This document shows, one piece after another, positions 1 through 8,465 of a stretch of 64,000 nucleotides of DNA (position 1 is the first letter of the stretch; the number at the start of each line of letters is the position of its first letter). Position numbers and translations under genes: made by a program. The stretch lies in the NCBI RefSeq assembly GCF_003935425.1, contig NZ_RHQN01000007.1:62001-126000 (forward strand), written 5' to 3'. Source of the DNA: Pseudomonas sp. v388 (GTDB lineage Bacteria > Pseudomonadota > Gammaproteobacteria > Pseudomonadales > Pseudomonadaceae). The notes below the pieces were generated by a model. The model saw only the letters and a program-made list of their open reading frames with translations, was not told the DNA's origin and searched no databases.

Positions 1-147
1 GAAGCCTACGGTTTCGTGCTGCTGCCCGAGTTCCGCGACTGGACGCTTCCCGAATTGCGCGATGCCATTGATCGGGAATTCTTCCTGCTGTCCGAGGCCC
101 ATTACGAGCGCTATATCGCGCCGAACTTTTTGCGTGATGCCCTGTAG
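1..147 (+). CDS. C-terminal end of an unidentified protein (partial)
   Basis: An open frame enters from the left edge and ends at a TAG at 145-147, giving the last 48 residues of a protein. The tail is rich in aromatic and acidic residues (for example FRDWTLPELRDAID and SEAHYERYIAPNFLRDAL). I do not recognise the family, and the fragment shows no motif that would name it. It ends eight bases before a REP element and points towards the minus-strand stress-protein gene. Only the reading frame and stop are certain; the gene starts outside the window. Confidence 0.6.
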   Translation, partial: EAYGFVLLPEFRDWTLPELRDAIDREFFLLSEAHYERYIAPNFLRDAL

Positions 148-154
148 TTCTTGA

Positions 155-257
155 GAGCGGACCGGGCGGCGCTCCGTTTGTCCGCGAAAGGGTCGGTACC
201 GCCAGCACATCTGCTGTGGCCGACCCAATGTCTTCGCGAACAAGTCCGTTCCTACAG
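155..257. repeat. REP element pair (Pseudomonas type)
   Basis: One arm reads GAGCGGACCGGGCGGCGCTC and continues to TTGTCCGCGAA; the other is its inverted partner TTCGCGAACAAGTCCGTTCC ending CTACAG. It lies between two genes whose 3' ends face each other, a typical REP position. A near-identical left arm occurs at 11,575. Confidence 0.8.
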
Positions 258-268
258 CTTCGATAGCT

Positions 269-1132
269 TCACGGTTTGCGCAGACCCTCCTCCAGATGCG
301 CGATGACCGCCTCGGTCTTGAGCACCAGCACGTCACTTTCCAGAGCATCGAGCACCGCTTCGGCGGTGTTGCCGATCAGCGCGCCGGACAGGCCGGAACG
401 GGCCACGGTGCCGATGATGGTCAGTACCGCTTGCAGGTGATGGGCGGTATGCGGGATCAGCACGTCGGCCGGACCTTCGGCGATATGCAAATGATCGGTG
501 TCGACGTCGAACTGCGCCTGGAATGCCTGGCACTCGTCCCGATAGCGCGCCTCGATGCTCTCCCGCAGTCGGTAGATCGGGTCGGCCGCCGCCAGCATTG
601 GCGAAGGATAAGCGGTTACCACGTACAGTTCGCCCTGGGCCAGCGCGGCGATGCCGTGACCGTAGTCGACGATGCTGTAATGCAGCGCCTTGTGTTCCGC
701 TTCCCGGTTGCCCAGATCCACTGCCGCCAGAACCACGCCGCCGGTCCAGGGTCGCTCGGTCTTGACCATCAATACCTGGCTTGGGCAGTAGCGCAGCAGT
801 TTCCAGTCGTCGGGCGTCAGTAGCGCCTTTTTCAACGGGTTGTCGGGCAGATGCTGCTTGACCACCAAGTCACAGCCGCGTGCCTGCTGGGCCTTGATGA
901 TGGTCTTGTGGGCTGAATCGTCCCAGTCCTGTTCGATACTGACCGTGAAACCTTCTTCGACCAGGCCCGCTCGCAGGTCTTCGAGCAGCAGGTCGTGCAC
1001 CGGCTTCCGGGTGCAGACCAGCAGATGCAGGTGGGCCTGGGTGACTTCCGCCAGCAGGCAGGCGCGCTTGAGCGCCAGGCTATCGGGGTGATCCGGTTCG
1101 ATGACGACCAGAATGCTGCGAATCGATTGCAT
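269..1132 (-). CDS. Tandem universal stress protein (UspE-like)
   Basis: This 287-residue protein has two Usp domains in tandem. The first begins MQSIRSILVVIEP and the second near residue 137 with GVVLAAVDL. The C-terminal GTVARSGLSGALIGNTAEAV is the glycine-rich nucleotide-binding end typical of UspE proteins, which bind ATP/AMP-type nucleotides in the cytoplasm and support survival under oxygen limitation and starvation. I chose ATG 1132 over a GTG 15 bases upstream because GGAG lies 7 bases before it. An FNR/Anr-like palindrome at 1195-1208 and a TATAGT -10 suggest anaerobic induction. The family is clear; the ligand and exact role are not. Confidence 0.85.
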   Translation of the reverse strand: MQSIRSILVVIEPDHPDSLALKRACLLAEVTQAHLHLLVCTRKPVHDLLLEDLRAGLVEEGFTVSIEQDWDDSAHKTIIKAQQARGCDLVVKQHLPDNPLKKALLTPDDWKLLRYCPSQVLMVKTERPWTGGVVLAAVDLGNREAEHKALHYSIVDYGHGIAALAQGELYVVTAYPSPMLAAADPIYRLRESIEARYRDECQAFQAQFDVDTDHLHIAEGPADVLIPHTAHHLQAVLTIIGTVARSGLSGALIGNTAEAVLDALESDVLVLKTEAVIAHLEEGLRKP

Positions 1133-1165
1133 GACGGCGCTCCGCACGATGTGGGCCTGCCGCTA

Positions 1166-1171
1166 ACTATA
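1166..1171 (-). promoter_or_regulatory. Candidate -10 box of the usp gene
   Basis: Read on the minus strand this is TATAGT, 34 bases upstream of the usp ATG. No -35 hexamer is evident. That fits an activator-dependent promoter with the palindrome at 1195-1208 centred about 41.5 bases before the predicted start of transcription. Confidence 0.45.
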
Positions 1172-1194
1172 GTCGGCCTGAATCCGCCCCGCGG

Positions 1195-1208
1195 CTGATC
1201 CGGATCAG
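1195..1208. promoter_or_regulatory. Putative Anr/FNR box
   Basis: The 14-base perfect palindrome CTGATCCGGATCAG matches the FNR/Anr consensus TTGAT-N4-ATCAA except for the outermost base of each half. It sits at the class II activator distance from the usp -10 box. Anr control of usp genes is known in Pseudomonas; binding here is inferred. Confidence 0.5.
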
Positions 1209-1241
1209 CGCATTTGGGTCGCCGACAGCGCGGGCCGCTCG

Positions 1242-1247
1242 TATAAT
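1242..1247 (+). promoter_or_regulatory. Candidate -10 box of miaE
   Basis: A perfect TATAAT lies 32 bases upstream of the miaE ATG. No good -35 is seen at 16-18 bases. Confidence 0.4.
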
Positions 1248-1279
1248 GCCCGGCTTTGCCCTCGGTCATCTGTGAGCCT

Positions 1280-1891
1280 ATGCACCCGATCCCTGAAATC
1301 GAAGCCTTCCTGCTTTGCCGCACTCCCGACAGTTGGGTCCAGGCTGCATTGCGCAATCTGGATATTTTGCTGATCGACCACGCGAACAATGAAAAGAAGG
1401 CGGCCGGGGCGGCGTTCCAGTTCATGTTTCAATACGGTGACAAATTCGACCTGCTGAGCAAGATGTCGCGTCTGGCTCGCGAAGAGCTACGACACTTCGA
1501 GCAGGTCATCAGCCTTATCAGGAAGCGCCAGATCCCCATGGCCAATATCAGCTCGGCGCGCTACGCCGGCTCGTTGCGCAAGCGCGTGCGCAACCACAAC
1601 CCGTACCGGCTGACCGATGCGCTGGTTGTCGGCGCCATCGTCGAAGCCCGGTCCTGCGAGCGCTTCGCGGCACTGGTGCCGCATCTGGACGAAGAATTGG
1701 CCAAGTTCTACGGCGGCCTGCTCAAGTCCGAAGCCCGGCATTTCCAGGATTACCTCAAGTTGGCCTACACCTATGGCGACAAGGCGGACGTCGACGCCAA
1801 GATCGAAGAAATACGGCTTGCCGAACGTGAACTGATCGAAAGCCCGGATGAAGATTTCCGGTTTCACAGTGGCGTGCCGATTGCCGCCTGA
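1280..1891 (+). CDS. miaE: tRNA 2-methylthio-N6-isopentenyladenosine hydroxylase MiaE
   Basis: MiaE is a di-iron monooxygenase that hydroxylates the isopentenyl side chain of ms2i6A37 in tRNAs reading UNN codons. The protein has 203 residues. The ferritin-like iron-ligand pattern is visible: E38, E69-x2-H72 (EELRHFEQ), E122 (VEARSCERF) and E151-x2-H154 (EARHFQDY). I chose ATG 1280 (MHPIPEIEAF) over an upstream in-frame TTG, since the family starts close to this motif. The gene stands alone between the usp gene and a strong terminator. Length and motifs fit the family closely. Confidence 0.93.
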   Translation: MHPIPEIEAFLLCRTPDSWVQAALRNLDILLIDHANNEKKAAGAAFQFMFQYGDKFDLLSKMSRLAREELRHFEQVISLIRKRQIPMANISSARYAGSLRKRVRNHNPYRLTDALVVGAIVEARSCERFAALVPHLDEELAKFYGGLLKSEARHFQDYLKLAYTYGDKADVDAKIEEIRLAERELIESPDEDFRFHSGVPIAA

Positions 1892-1910
1892 CCTGTTTCA
1901 GGTAACACCC

Positions 1911-1939
1911 AAAACGACCGTTCTTACGGTCGTTTTTTT
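1911..1939 (+). terminator. Rho-independent terminator of miaE
   Basis: The stem AACGACCG/CGGTCGTT has a 6-base loop and is followed by a run of seven T. It lies 20 bases after the miaE stop. Confidence 0.88.
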
Positions 1940-1983
1940 ATGCGCATCCGTCGGCGAATTTGATAAGCAGGCTAACAAATGCT

Positions 1984-2011
1984 TTGACATTCGCTGCTTA
2001 GGCAGTAACAT
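1984..2011 (+). promoter_or_regulatory. Promoter of the marR-efflux operon
   Basis: TTGACA (1984-1989) and TAACAT (2006-2011) are separated by 16 bases. The first palindromic operator (1994-2005) fills the spacer and the second (2022-2033) lies over the expected transcript start. Confidence 0.65.
1994..2005. promoter_or_regulatory. MarR-type operator 1
   Basis: CTGCTTAGGCAG is a palindrome with one mismatch and differs by one base from operator 2. It lies between the -35 and -10 boxes, where a bound repressor would block RNA polymerase. Confidence 0.6.
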
Positions 2012-2021
2012 TTTGTAATCA

Positions 2022-2033
2022 CTGCCTAGGCAG
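2022..2033. promoter_or_regulatory. MarR-type operator 2
   Basis: CTGCCTAGGCAG is a perfect 12-base palindrome whose centre is 28 bases from that of operator 1. It lies just upstream of the regulator's start codon. Confidence 0.6.
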
Positions 2034-2050
2034 CTTTATTGGGTGAAGCC

Positions 2051-2539
2051 TTGAAACATTTCAGTCCCGACAACGTCGATTCCAGTCTGATGGGCATGCT
2101 GGTCGGTCGCACCAATGCCCTGAAGGACCGGATGCTGGACAAGTACCTGGAGCCCTACGACGTCACGTCGGCACAGTTCAAGGTGCTGATCATCGTGGCC
2201 CAGTTTGCAGCGGATACGCCGGTGGAAGTGTGTCGGCACCTGTCGCTGGACAGTGGCTCCATGACCCGAATGCTTGATCGGTTGGAGCAGAAACAATTGG
2301 TGGTGCGCACCCGTTCGGAAACCGACCGGCGTCAGGTGCATCTGGAGTTGACGGCACAAGGCCGCACGTTGACCGACCTGCTGCCGCAGATCGGTGCCGA
2401 CGCGATGAACGATACCTTCGCCGCCCTCGACGCCGAGGAAGTGCAAACCCTGCAACGGATTCTGACCAAGGTGCTGGTGGCCGCCGATGACCACATCACC
2501 CTTACGCGTCTGAGCTTTCTTCCCAAGAGTACGAAATGA
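2051..2539 (+). CDS. MarR-family repressor of the efflux operon
   Basis: This 162-residue winged-helix protein resembles EmrR/MprA-type repressors, which release DNA when they bind lipophilic compounds. The fold is seen in VTSAQFKVLIIVAQF, the recognition region VCRHLSLDSGSMTRMLDRLE and the wing VRTRSETDRRQVHLELTAQG. I place the start at TTG 2051 because GGGTGA lies 4 bases upstream; an in-frame TTG at 2039 has no ribosome-binding site. Its stop overlaps the next gene's ATG (ATGA), so it is translated with the efflux genes. The two palindromes on its promoter indicate that it represses its own operon. The inducer is unknown. Confidence 0.88.
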   Translation: MKHFSPDNVDSSLMGMLVGRTNALKDRMLDKYLEPYDVTSAQFKVLIIVAQFAADTPVEVCRHLSLDSGSMTRMLDRLEQKQLVVRTRSETDRRQVHLELTAQGRTLTDLLPQIGADAMNDTFAALDAEEVQTLQRILTKVLVAADDHITLTRLSFLPKSTK

Positions 2540-4035
2540 ACGCCACGACATTACGCGTCAGCGCCAGCCTGCTCGCCATGGCCCTGGGCCTGGCCGGTTG
2601 CGCCAGTTACAGCGGGCTGGATACCGCAGGCCGCCGCCTGGACGCCCGGAGCCTGGAAACCGGTAAAAGCCTGGCCGATGTCAGTCTGTCACCCGCCGGC
2701 TGGCCGGCCCCTGACTGGTGGAAAAACCTGGGTGATTCACAGCTCGACAGCCTGATTGCCGAGGCCCTGCGTGACAGCCCCGATATGCAGGTCGCCAGCG
2801 CCCGTACCCATCAGGCCACGGCTGCCGCCTATGCCGCCGACGCTTCACGCATGCCCCGCGTCGATGCCAGTGCTTCGGTCAGCCGTTCGCGTCTGGCTCG
2901 GGATCAAGACCCGCTCGGTGTAGGCGGGCGTTACAGCACCCTGCGCAGCCTGGGCGCCAGCTTCGATTACAGCTTTGATCTGTGGGGCGGGCAACGCGCC
3001 ACCTGGGAAGCCGCTCTAGGTCAGGCCCGGGCGGCGGAAGTCGATCAGCAGGCTGCGCAGTTGACGCTGGCCGCCGATGTGGCCCGCGCCTACAGCGATC
3101 TGGGGCAGGCGTACATCGTCCGCGATCTGGCCGCCGAAGACTTGAAGCGCACCCGGCAGATGCTCGATCTGGGCAGCAGTCGCTTCAAGTCCGGGATCGA
3201 CAGCCAGTTCCAGTTGCAGCAGACCGAAAGTCTGCAAGCCGGTTCTCAGGAACAGCTGCTCGATGCCGACAAGCGTCTGCGCAGCGCGCAGATTGCGTTG
3301 TCGGTGCTGCTCGGCAAAGGCCCGGATCGCGGCGCTGCGCTGACTCGGCCGAACCTGTTGCGACCCGCAGCGGTAGCCTTGCCGTCCAGCCTGCCTGCCG
3401 AATTGCTTGGCCGACGTCCGGACCTGGTCGCCGCTCGCTGGCGCGTCGAGGCGGCCGGTCGCAATATCGAAGCCAGCAAGACGCGCTTTTACCCGAACCT
3501 GAACCTCAGCGCTTCAGCCGGAGTCGAGTCGTTGCTGGGCGACGCCATGTTCGGTTCGGCCAGTCGCTTCTTCAATATCAAGCCGACTGTCTCGTTGCCG
3601 CTGTTCGACGGCGGTCGCCTGCGCGCCGACCTCGATGCCCGCGATGCCGACTACGACCTGGCCGTGGCGCAGTACAACAAGAGCCTGGTGCGTGCGCTGG
3701 GCGAAGTGAGCGACACCATTGGCCAGTTGCGCGACATCGACGGCCAGATCAAGGCTCGCCAGCACGCCACCGATGTGGTCCAGCAGTCCTTTGCCACCGC
3801 CACCCGGCGTTACGGCTCTGGCATCGGCAATTATCTGGACGTGCTGACCACCGAACAGCAACTGCTGCAATCCCAACGCCAACTGGCTGACCTCAACGCT
3901 GAACGAATCGATCTGTCGATCCAGTTGATGCAGGCCCTGGGCGGCGGTTTCGAAGGCGCCGCCCCGGAACATGAGCAGCTTTCGACCGCAGCCGACCCGG
4001 CGCCCATTTCAACTGCTTCGCTGACTACAAGGTAA
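2536..4035 (+). CDS. Outer-membrane efflux lipoprotein (NodT/OprM type)
   Basis: This 499-residue outer-membrane factor forms the exit duct of a tripartite efflux pump. It begins with a lipoprotein signal peptide ending in the lipobox LAGC (Cys22). Two outer-membrane-efflux repeats follow, the second starting around SSLPAELLGRRPDLVAARWR, a signature of the NodT branch. The typical family length is 450-500 residues. It starts inside the MarR stop codon and is followed 5 bases later by the EmrA-like adaptor, so the three components of one pump are made together. The gene order OMF-adaptor-MFS identifies it as partner of the EmrAB-like pump. Confidence 0.92.
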   Translation: MNATTLRVSASLLAMALGLAGCASYSGLDTAGRRLDARSLETGKSLADVSLSPAGWPAPDWWKNLGDSQLDSLIAEALRDSPDMQVASARTHQATAAAYAADASRMPRVDASASVSRSRLARDQDPLGVGGRYSTLRSLGASFDYSFDLWGGQRATWEAALGQARAAEVDQQAAQLTLAADVARAYSDLGQAYIVRDLAAEDLKRTRQMLDLGSSRFKSGIDSQFQLQQTESLQAGSQEQLLDADKRLRSAQIALSVLLGKGPDRGAALTRPNLLRPAAVALPSSLPAELLGRRPDLVAARWRVEAAGRNIEASKTRFYPNLNLSASAGVESLLGDAMFGSASRFFNIKPTVSLPLFDGGRLRADLDARDADYDLAVAQYNKSLVRALGEVSDTIGQLRDIDGQIKARQHATDVVQQSFATATRRYGSGIGNYLDVLTTEQQLLQSQRQLADLNAERIDLSIQLMQALGGGFEGAAPEHEQLSTAADPAPISTASLTTR

Positions 4036-4040
4036 TCGTC

Positions 4041-5246
4041 ATGGCTGCTGCCGCTTCCGAACATCAATCTGCACCCGATCAGAAGAATCAGAACCCGGGC
4101 AAACGCAAGCTCCTGCTGATCGGCCTGGCGCTGGTCGTCATCGTCTGCGGCCTGGCCGTGTGGGCCTGGCATGAACTCTACGGTCGCTGGAGTGAAAGCA
4201 CCGACGACGCCTATGTGAACGGCAACGTGGTGGAAATCACGCCGCTGACCACCGGCACCGTCATCAGCATTGCCGCCGACGATGGCGATCTGGTTCGCGA
4301 AGGCCAGGTATTGCTCAAGTTCGACCCCAGCGACGCCGAAGTCGGCCTGCAAAGTGCCGAAGCCAATCTGGGCAAGGTCGTGCGCCAGGTGCGTGGCCTC
4401 TACAGCAACGTCGACGGCATCAAGGCCCAACTGGCAGCCCAGCGTGCGGAAGTGCAGAAGGCCCAGGACAACTACAACCGTCGGCGCAATCTGGCGGCCA
4501 GCGGGGCAATTTCCCAGGAAGAGCTGTCCCACGCCAAGGACGACCTGACCAGCGCCCAGAGCGCGCTGACCCATATCCAGCAGCAACTGGCGAGCAACGT
4601 GGCGCTGGTGGATGACACCGAAGTCTCGTCGCATCCTGACGTGAAGGCCGCCGCTGCGCAGCTGCGCCAGGCATATCTGGCCAACGCCCGCACCACGCTG
4701 CTGGCGCCGGTCACCGGCTATGTCGCCAAGCGCACCGTTCAACTGGGCCAGCGGGTTCAGCCGGGCACCGCGACCATGGCGGTGATTCCGCTTGATCAGC
4801 TGTGGATCGACGCCAACTTCAAGGAAACCCAGCTGGGCAAGATGCGCATCGGCCAGCCGGTGGAAATCAGTACCGATCTGTACGGTGGCGATGTCAAGTA
4901 CACCGGCACCATCGACAGCCTGGGCGCCGGTACCGGCAGTGCGTTTGCGTTGCTGCCGGCGCAGAACGCCACCGGCAACTGGATCAAGATCGTCCAGCGA
5001 GTGCCAGTGCGGGTACACATCAATGCCCAGGAACTGGCGGACCATCCGCTGCGTGTCGGCCTGTCGACCACCGTCGAGGTCAATCTGCATGACCAGAGCG
5101 GCCCGGTGCTGGCCCAGCAACCTCCACGCCAGGCGACGTTCAGTACCGATATCTACGCCGGTCAGCTGGCCGAAGCCGATGCGCTCATTGCCCGCCTGAT
5201 CCACGACAACAGCGCGCTCGGCGGCAAGACCACCGCACGCCGCTGA
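4041..5246 (+). CDS. emrA: Membrane fusion protein, HlyD/EmrA family
   Basis: The protein is 401 residues long with a single N-terminal membrane helix at about residues 22-42 (LLLIGLALVVIVCGLAVWAW). The lipoyl/barrel-sandwich half follows (TDDAYVNGNVVEITPLTTG). A long coiled-coil hairpin rich in Gln, Ala and Glu spans about residues 115-195, and after it come the second lipoyl half and the beta-barrel (APVTGYVAKRTVQLGQRVQPG). It would bridge the inner-membrane EmrB pump and the outer-membrane channel across the periplasm. AAGGTAA before the ATG serves as ribosome-binding site. The substrate cannot be read from the sequence. Confidence 0.92.
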   Translation: MAAAASEHQSAPDQKNQNPGKRKLLLIGLALVVIVCGLAVWAWHELYGRWSESTDDAYVNGNVVEITPLTTGTVISIAADDGDLVREGQVLLKFDPSDAEVGLQSAEANLGKVVRQVRGLYSNVDGIKAQLAAQRAEVQKAQDNYNRRRNLAASGAISQEELSHAKDDLTSAQSALTHIQQQLASNVALVDDTEVSSHPDVKAAAAQLRQAYLANARTTLLAPVTGYVAKRTVQLGQRVQPGTATMAVIPLDQLWIDANFKETQLGKMRIGQPVEISTDLYGGDVKYTGTIDSLGAGTGSAFALLPAQNATGNWIKIVQRVPVRVHINAQELADHPLRVGLSTTVEVNLHDQSGPVLAQQPPRQATFSTDIYAGQLAEADALIARLIHDNSALGGKTTARR

Positions 5247-5309
5247 TTCGCCAATCCGCATGCCTCGGCCCCCAAGCCGGGGCGCCGTCAGAGTTTCAAA
5301 GGATTCGCG

Positions 5310-6848
5310 ATGAGTAATAACGCTCCGGCTTCTTTTACGCCGCCCAGCCTGCTGCTGTGTACCATCGGTCTGTCGCTGGCGACTTTCATGCAGGTGCTCG
5401 ACACCACCATCGCCAACGTGGCCTTGCCGACCATTTCCGGCAACCTGGGCGTGAGTTCCGAGCAGGGCACCTGGGTCATCACCTCGTTTGCGGTCAGTAA
5501 CGCCATCGCGCTGCCACTGACCGGCTGGCTCAGCCGCCGCTTCGGCGAAGTAAAGCTGTTCCTATGGGCCACGCTGCTGTTCGTGCTGGCCTCGTTTCTG
5601 TGCGGGATTTCCCAGTCCATGCCGGAACTGGTGGGCTTTCGCGTGTTGCAAGGGGTGGTCGCCGGGCCGTTGTACCCGATGACGCAGACCCTGCTGATAG
5701 CCATTTATCCACCGGCCAAGAGGGGCATGGCGCTGGCGCTGCTGGCGATGGTCACGGTGGTGGCGCCGATTGCCGGGCCGATCCTTGGCGGCTGGATCAC
5801 CGACAGCTACAGCTGGCCGTGGATCTTCTTCATCAATATTCCCATCGGGCTGTTCGCCGCGTTCGTGGTGCGTACCCAGATGGCCAGGCGCCCGGTCAAG
5901 ACCAGTCGCCAGCCGATGGACTATATCGGCCTGATGACATTGATCATCGGCGTCGGCGCGTTGCAGGTGGTGCTGGACAAGGGCAACGACATGGATTGGT
6001 TCGAATCGAACTTCATTGTCGTGGGCTCGGTGATTTCGCTGGTGGCCCTGGCGGTCTTCATTATCTGGGAGCTGACCGACAAGCACCCGATCGTCAATCT
6101 GCGGCTGTTTGCGTTTCGTAATTTCCGCATCGGTACGCTGGTGCTGATCGGCGGCTATTCCGGTTTTTTCGGCATCAACCTGCTGCTGCCGCAGTGGCTG
6201 CAGACGCAGATGGGCTACACCGCGACCTGGGCCGGGCTGGCAGTGGCTCCGATCGGGATTCTGCCGGTGCTGATGTCGCCCTTCGTCGGCAAGTACGCGC
6301 ATCGCTTCGATCTGCGGATTCTGGCCGGGCTGGCGTTCCTGGCCATGGGCCTGAGCTGTTTCATGCGCGCCGAGTTCACCAACGAGGTGGATTTCCAGCA
6401 TGTGGCCATGGTGCAACTGTTCATGGGTATCGGTGTGGCGCTGTTCTTCATGCCGACCCTGAGTATTCTGCTGTCAGACCTGCCACCGGACCAGATCGCC
6501 GACGGCTCGGGCCTGGCGACCTTCCTGCGCACCCTGGGCGGCAGTTTCGCCGCTTCGCTGACCACCTGGATCTGGATCCGCCGTGCCGATCAGCATCATG
6601 CGTACCTGAGCGAAAACATCAGTACTTTCGATCCGGCGACCCGACACGCGCTGGACAGTCTTGGCGGCGCCAGCCCGCAGGCCTATGCGCAGCTGGAGCA
6701 GACCCTCAACGGACAGGCGTACATGATGTCCACGGTGGATTATTTCCACATGCTGGGTTGGGTGTTCATGGGTCTGATTCTGCTGGTCTGGCTGGCCAGA
6801 CCGCCATTCGCTGCCAAGGCCGGCCCGCCGGGCGGCGGCGGGCATTGA
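5310..6848 (+). CDS. emrB: DHA2-family MFS multidrug efflux pump, EmrB type
   Basis: This 512-residue inner-membrane antiporter has 14 predicted membrane helices, the number typical of the DHA2 branch. The N-terminus shows the family signature LDTTIANVALPTISGNLG followed by WVITSFAVSNAIALPLTGWL. The loop after helix 2 holds GWLSRRFGEVKLF (motif A), and RVLQGVVAGPLYP is the helix 4 motif. It exports hydrophobic compounds in exchange for protons through the EmrA-like adaptor and the upstream channel. A 63-base gap with AAAGGA before the ATG separates it from emrA. It is the last gene of the operon, and a REP pair follows. Confidence 0.93.
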   Translation: MSNNAPASFTPPSLLLCTIGLSLATFMQVLDTTIANVALPTISGNLGVSSEQGTWVITSFAVSNAIALPLTGWLSRRFGEVKLFLWATLLFVLASFLCGISQSMPELVGFRVLQGVVAGPLYPMTQTLLIAIYPPAKRGMALALLAMVTVVAPIAGPILGGWITDSYSWPWIFFINIPIGLFAAFVVRTQMARRPVKTSRQPMDYIGLMTLIIGVGALQVVLDKGNDMDWFESNFIVVGSVISLVALAVFIIWELTDKHPIVNLRLFAFRNFRIGTLVLIGGYSGFFGINLLLPQWLQTQMGYTATWAGLAVAPIGILPVLMSPFVGKYAHRFDLRILAGLAFLAMGLSCFMRAEFTNEVDFQHVAMVQLFMGIGVALFFMPTLSILLSDLPPDQIADGSGLATFLRTLGGSFAASLTTWIWIRRADQHHAYLSENISTFDPATRHALDSLGGASPQAYAQLEQTLNGQAYMMSTVDYFHMLGWVFMGLILLVWLARPPFAAKAGPPGGGGH

Positions 6849-6888
6849 TTGAAGGAGCGGCCGGCAGCATTACGTGCTCCAGATGATC

Positions 6889-6976
6889 TGTGGGAGGGAG
6901 CTTGCTCGCGACCCTGCCGGGTCAGGCACCGAAGCGTGACTCAAGCACCGCAGTCGCGAGCAAGCTCCCTCCCACA
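6889..6976. repeat. REP element pair
   Basis: TGTGGGAGGGAGCTTGCTCG (from 6889) is repeated in inverted orientation ending at 6976. The two arms are near-perfect inverted copies with about 40 bases between them. It lies between the convergent emrB and lpxH genes and may act as a transcription end for both. Confidence 0.85.
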
Positions 6977-7009
6977 AGAATCGTCCACAAGAATTCTCAT
7001 TCGAACCGA

Positions 7010-7756
7010 TCAGTTCAGCAGCTTGACCGGCTCAGGCACGAAATCAAACGCCCCCAGCGCAAACCCCTGCTCATCCACCTGCAAGGCCCAGCCCTGACGG
7101 TCCCAGTCGCCCAGCACGATGCGCCGTGCGGCCTGGTCACCGATCTGCAGTTTGTGGATTGCCGGGCGGTGGGTATGGCCGTGGACCAGGGTGCGCACGC
7201 CGAACTGCTGCATGATGCGCGGCACTTCATCTGCGGTGACATCCACGATGTCGTTGGCTTTCATGCGCGTCTGCGCCTGGCTTTCGTTGCGCAGCTTGCG
7301 CGCCAGCTTGTGGCGGGTTTTCAGCGGCAGATGACGCAGCACCCAGAGGGTAACGGGATTGCGCAGAATGCGGCGCATCCGGATATAACCTTCATCGCGC
7401 GTGCACAGGCTGTCGCCGTGCATCAGCAGCACCGGCTCACCGTTGAGCGGCACCACGCTTGGGTCGGGCAGCAGCGTGCAGCCGGCCGCCTGGCAGAACC
7501 GCTTGCCAAGCATGAAGTCACGGTTGCCGTGCATCAGGAAAATTCGTGTGCCGCTGTCGCTCACATCGCGCAGGGCCTGGCAGATCGAGGCCTGGAAGGG
7601 CGACATCGCGTCGTCGCCGATCCAGACTTCGAAGAAGTCTCCGAGGATGTACAACGCTTCGGCCGAGCGTGCACGGCCGTGGAGTAGATCCAGAAACGCC
7701 CGGGTAATATCCGGGCGTCCTTCCTCAAGGTGCAGGTCGGAGATCAGCAGTATCAC
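7010..7756 (-). CDS. lpxH: UDP-2,3-diacylglucosamine diphosphatase LpxH
   Basis: LpxH cleaves UDP-2,3-diacylglucosamine to lipid X, the fourth step of lipid A synthesis, at the inner face of the inner membrane. The 248-residue protein shows the calcineurin-like metallophosphoesterase residues: D7 and H9 (ISDLHLEE), D40 ([13 protein letters not shown]), N78 (HGNRDF), H113 (LMHGD), and H192/H194 (VHGHTHRP). The start is a GTG that overlaps the ppiB stop (GTGA), which couples its translation to ppiB as in many Pseudomonas. Length is normal for the family. Confidence 0.94.
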   Translation of the reverse strand: MILLISDLHLEEGRPDITRAFLDLLHGRARSAEALYILGDFFEVWIGDDAMSPFQASICQALRDVSDSGTRIFLMHGNRDFMLGKRFCQAAGCTLLPDPSVVPLNGEPVLLMHGDSLCTRDEGYIRMRRILRNPVTLWVLRHLPLKTRHKLARKLRNESQAQTRMKANDIVDVTADEVPRIMQQFGVRTLVHGHTHRPAIHKLQIGDQAARRIVLGDWDRQGWALQVDEQGFALGAFDFVPEPVKLLN

Positions 7757-8256
7757 TCAACGATCTCGGCTTTCTCGATGATCACGTCTTCGGTCGGCAC
7801 GTCCTGGTGACCGGCCTTGCTGCCGGTGGAAACGCCCTTGATCTTGTCGACGACGTCGGTGCCTTCGACCACTTCGCCGAATACTGCGTAGCCCCAGCCC
7901 TGGGTGGTCGCGGCGGTGTGGTTCAGGAAGCTGTTGTCAGCCACGTTGATGAAGAACTGGGCGGATGCCGAATGCGGGTCCATGGTGCGGGCCATGGCGA
8001 TGCTGTACTTCTTGTTCGGCAGGCCGTTGTTGGCTTCGTTCTGGATGCTTGGGCGCTTGTCTTTCTTTTCCTTCATGCCAGGCTCGAAACCACCGCCCTG
8101 GATCATGAAATTGCCGATAACGCGGTGAAAGATGGTGTTTTCGTAATGGCCGGCGTTAACGTATTCGATGAAGTTGGCTACGGTCAGCGGCGCTTTTTCA
8201 GCGTTCAGTTCCAGAACGATGTCGCCGTGGTTGGTGGTCAATTTTACTTTGGACAT
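7753..8256 (-). CDS. ppiB: Cytoplasmic peptidyl-prolyl cis-trans isomerase B (cyclophilin)
   Basis: This 167-residue cyclophilin without signal peptide speeds up proline isomerisation during protein folding in the cytoplasm. The active-site pattern is present: [15 protein letters not shown], then [17 protein letters not shown] and [16 protein letters not shown] chose ATG 8256 ([13 protein letters not shown]), which matches the family N-terminus; the open frame extends further upstream but codes for nothing recognisable. It leads the ppiB-lpxH operon and is divergent from glnS. Confidence 0.93.
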   Translation of the reverse strand: MSKVKLTTNHGDIVLELNAEKAPLTVANFIEYVNAGHYENTIFHRVIGNFMIQGGGFEPGMKEKKDKRPSIQNEANNGLPNKKYSIAMARTMDPHSASAQFFINVADNSFLNHTAATTQGWGYAVFGEVVEGTDVVDKIKGVSTGSKAGHQDVPTEDVIIEKAEIVE

Positions 8257-8377
8257 ATCGAAGTCGCTCTTTTGGGCATTGAAGAATGGGCGCAATATCA
8301 CCCTGACGTGCAGTTTACAGGGGAGGTTACATATTTCATGGGTTTTGCAGCTTTTATAGCCTCCAATGCGCACTCTG

Positions 8378-8408
8378 TTGTCAGGGCCTTGACAGCTTCG
8401 GCTATGAT
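8378..8408 (+). promoter_or_regulatory. Possible glnS promoter
   Basis: TTGTCA (8378-8383) and TATGAT (8403-8408) are 19 bases apart, longer than ideal. They lie in the 209-base gap between ppiB and glnS. A TTGACA at 8389-8394 is too close to this -10 to pair with it. The rest of the gap shows no clear structure. Confidence 0.35.
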
Positions 8409-8465
8409 AAGCGCTTTGATTTAGTCGGCCTACCCTGGCCGCGCACGAGTATGTCCAAGGATCCT

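Noticed and set aside
3831-5261. Long minus-strand open frame of 476 codons opposite the outer-membrane channel and emrA
   Set aside because: It is a mirror of two well-supported genes in G+C-rich DNA, and its residues (rich in Gln, Arg, Gly and His) match no family.
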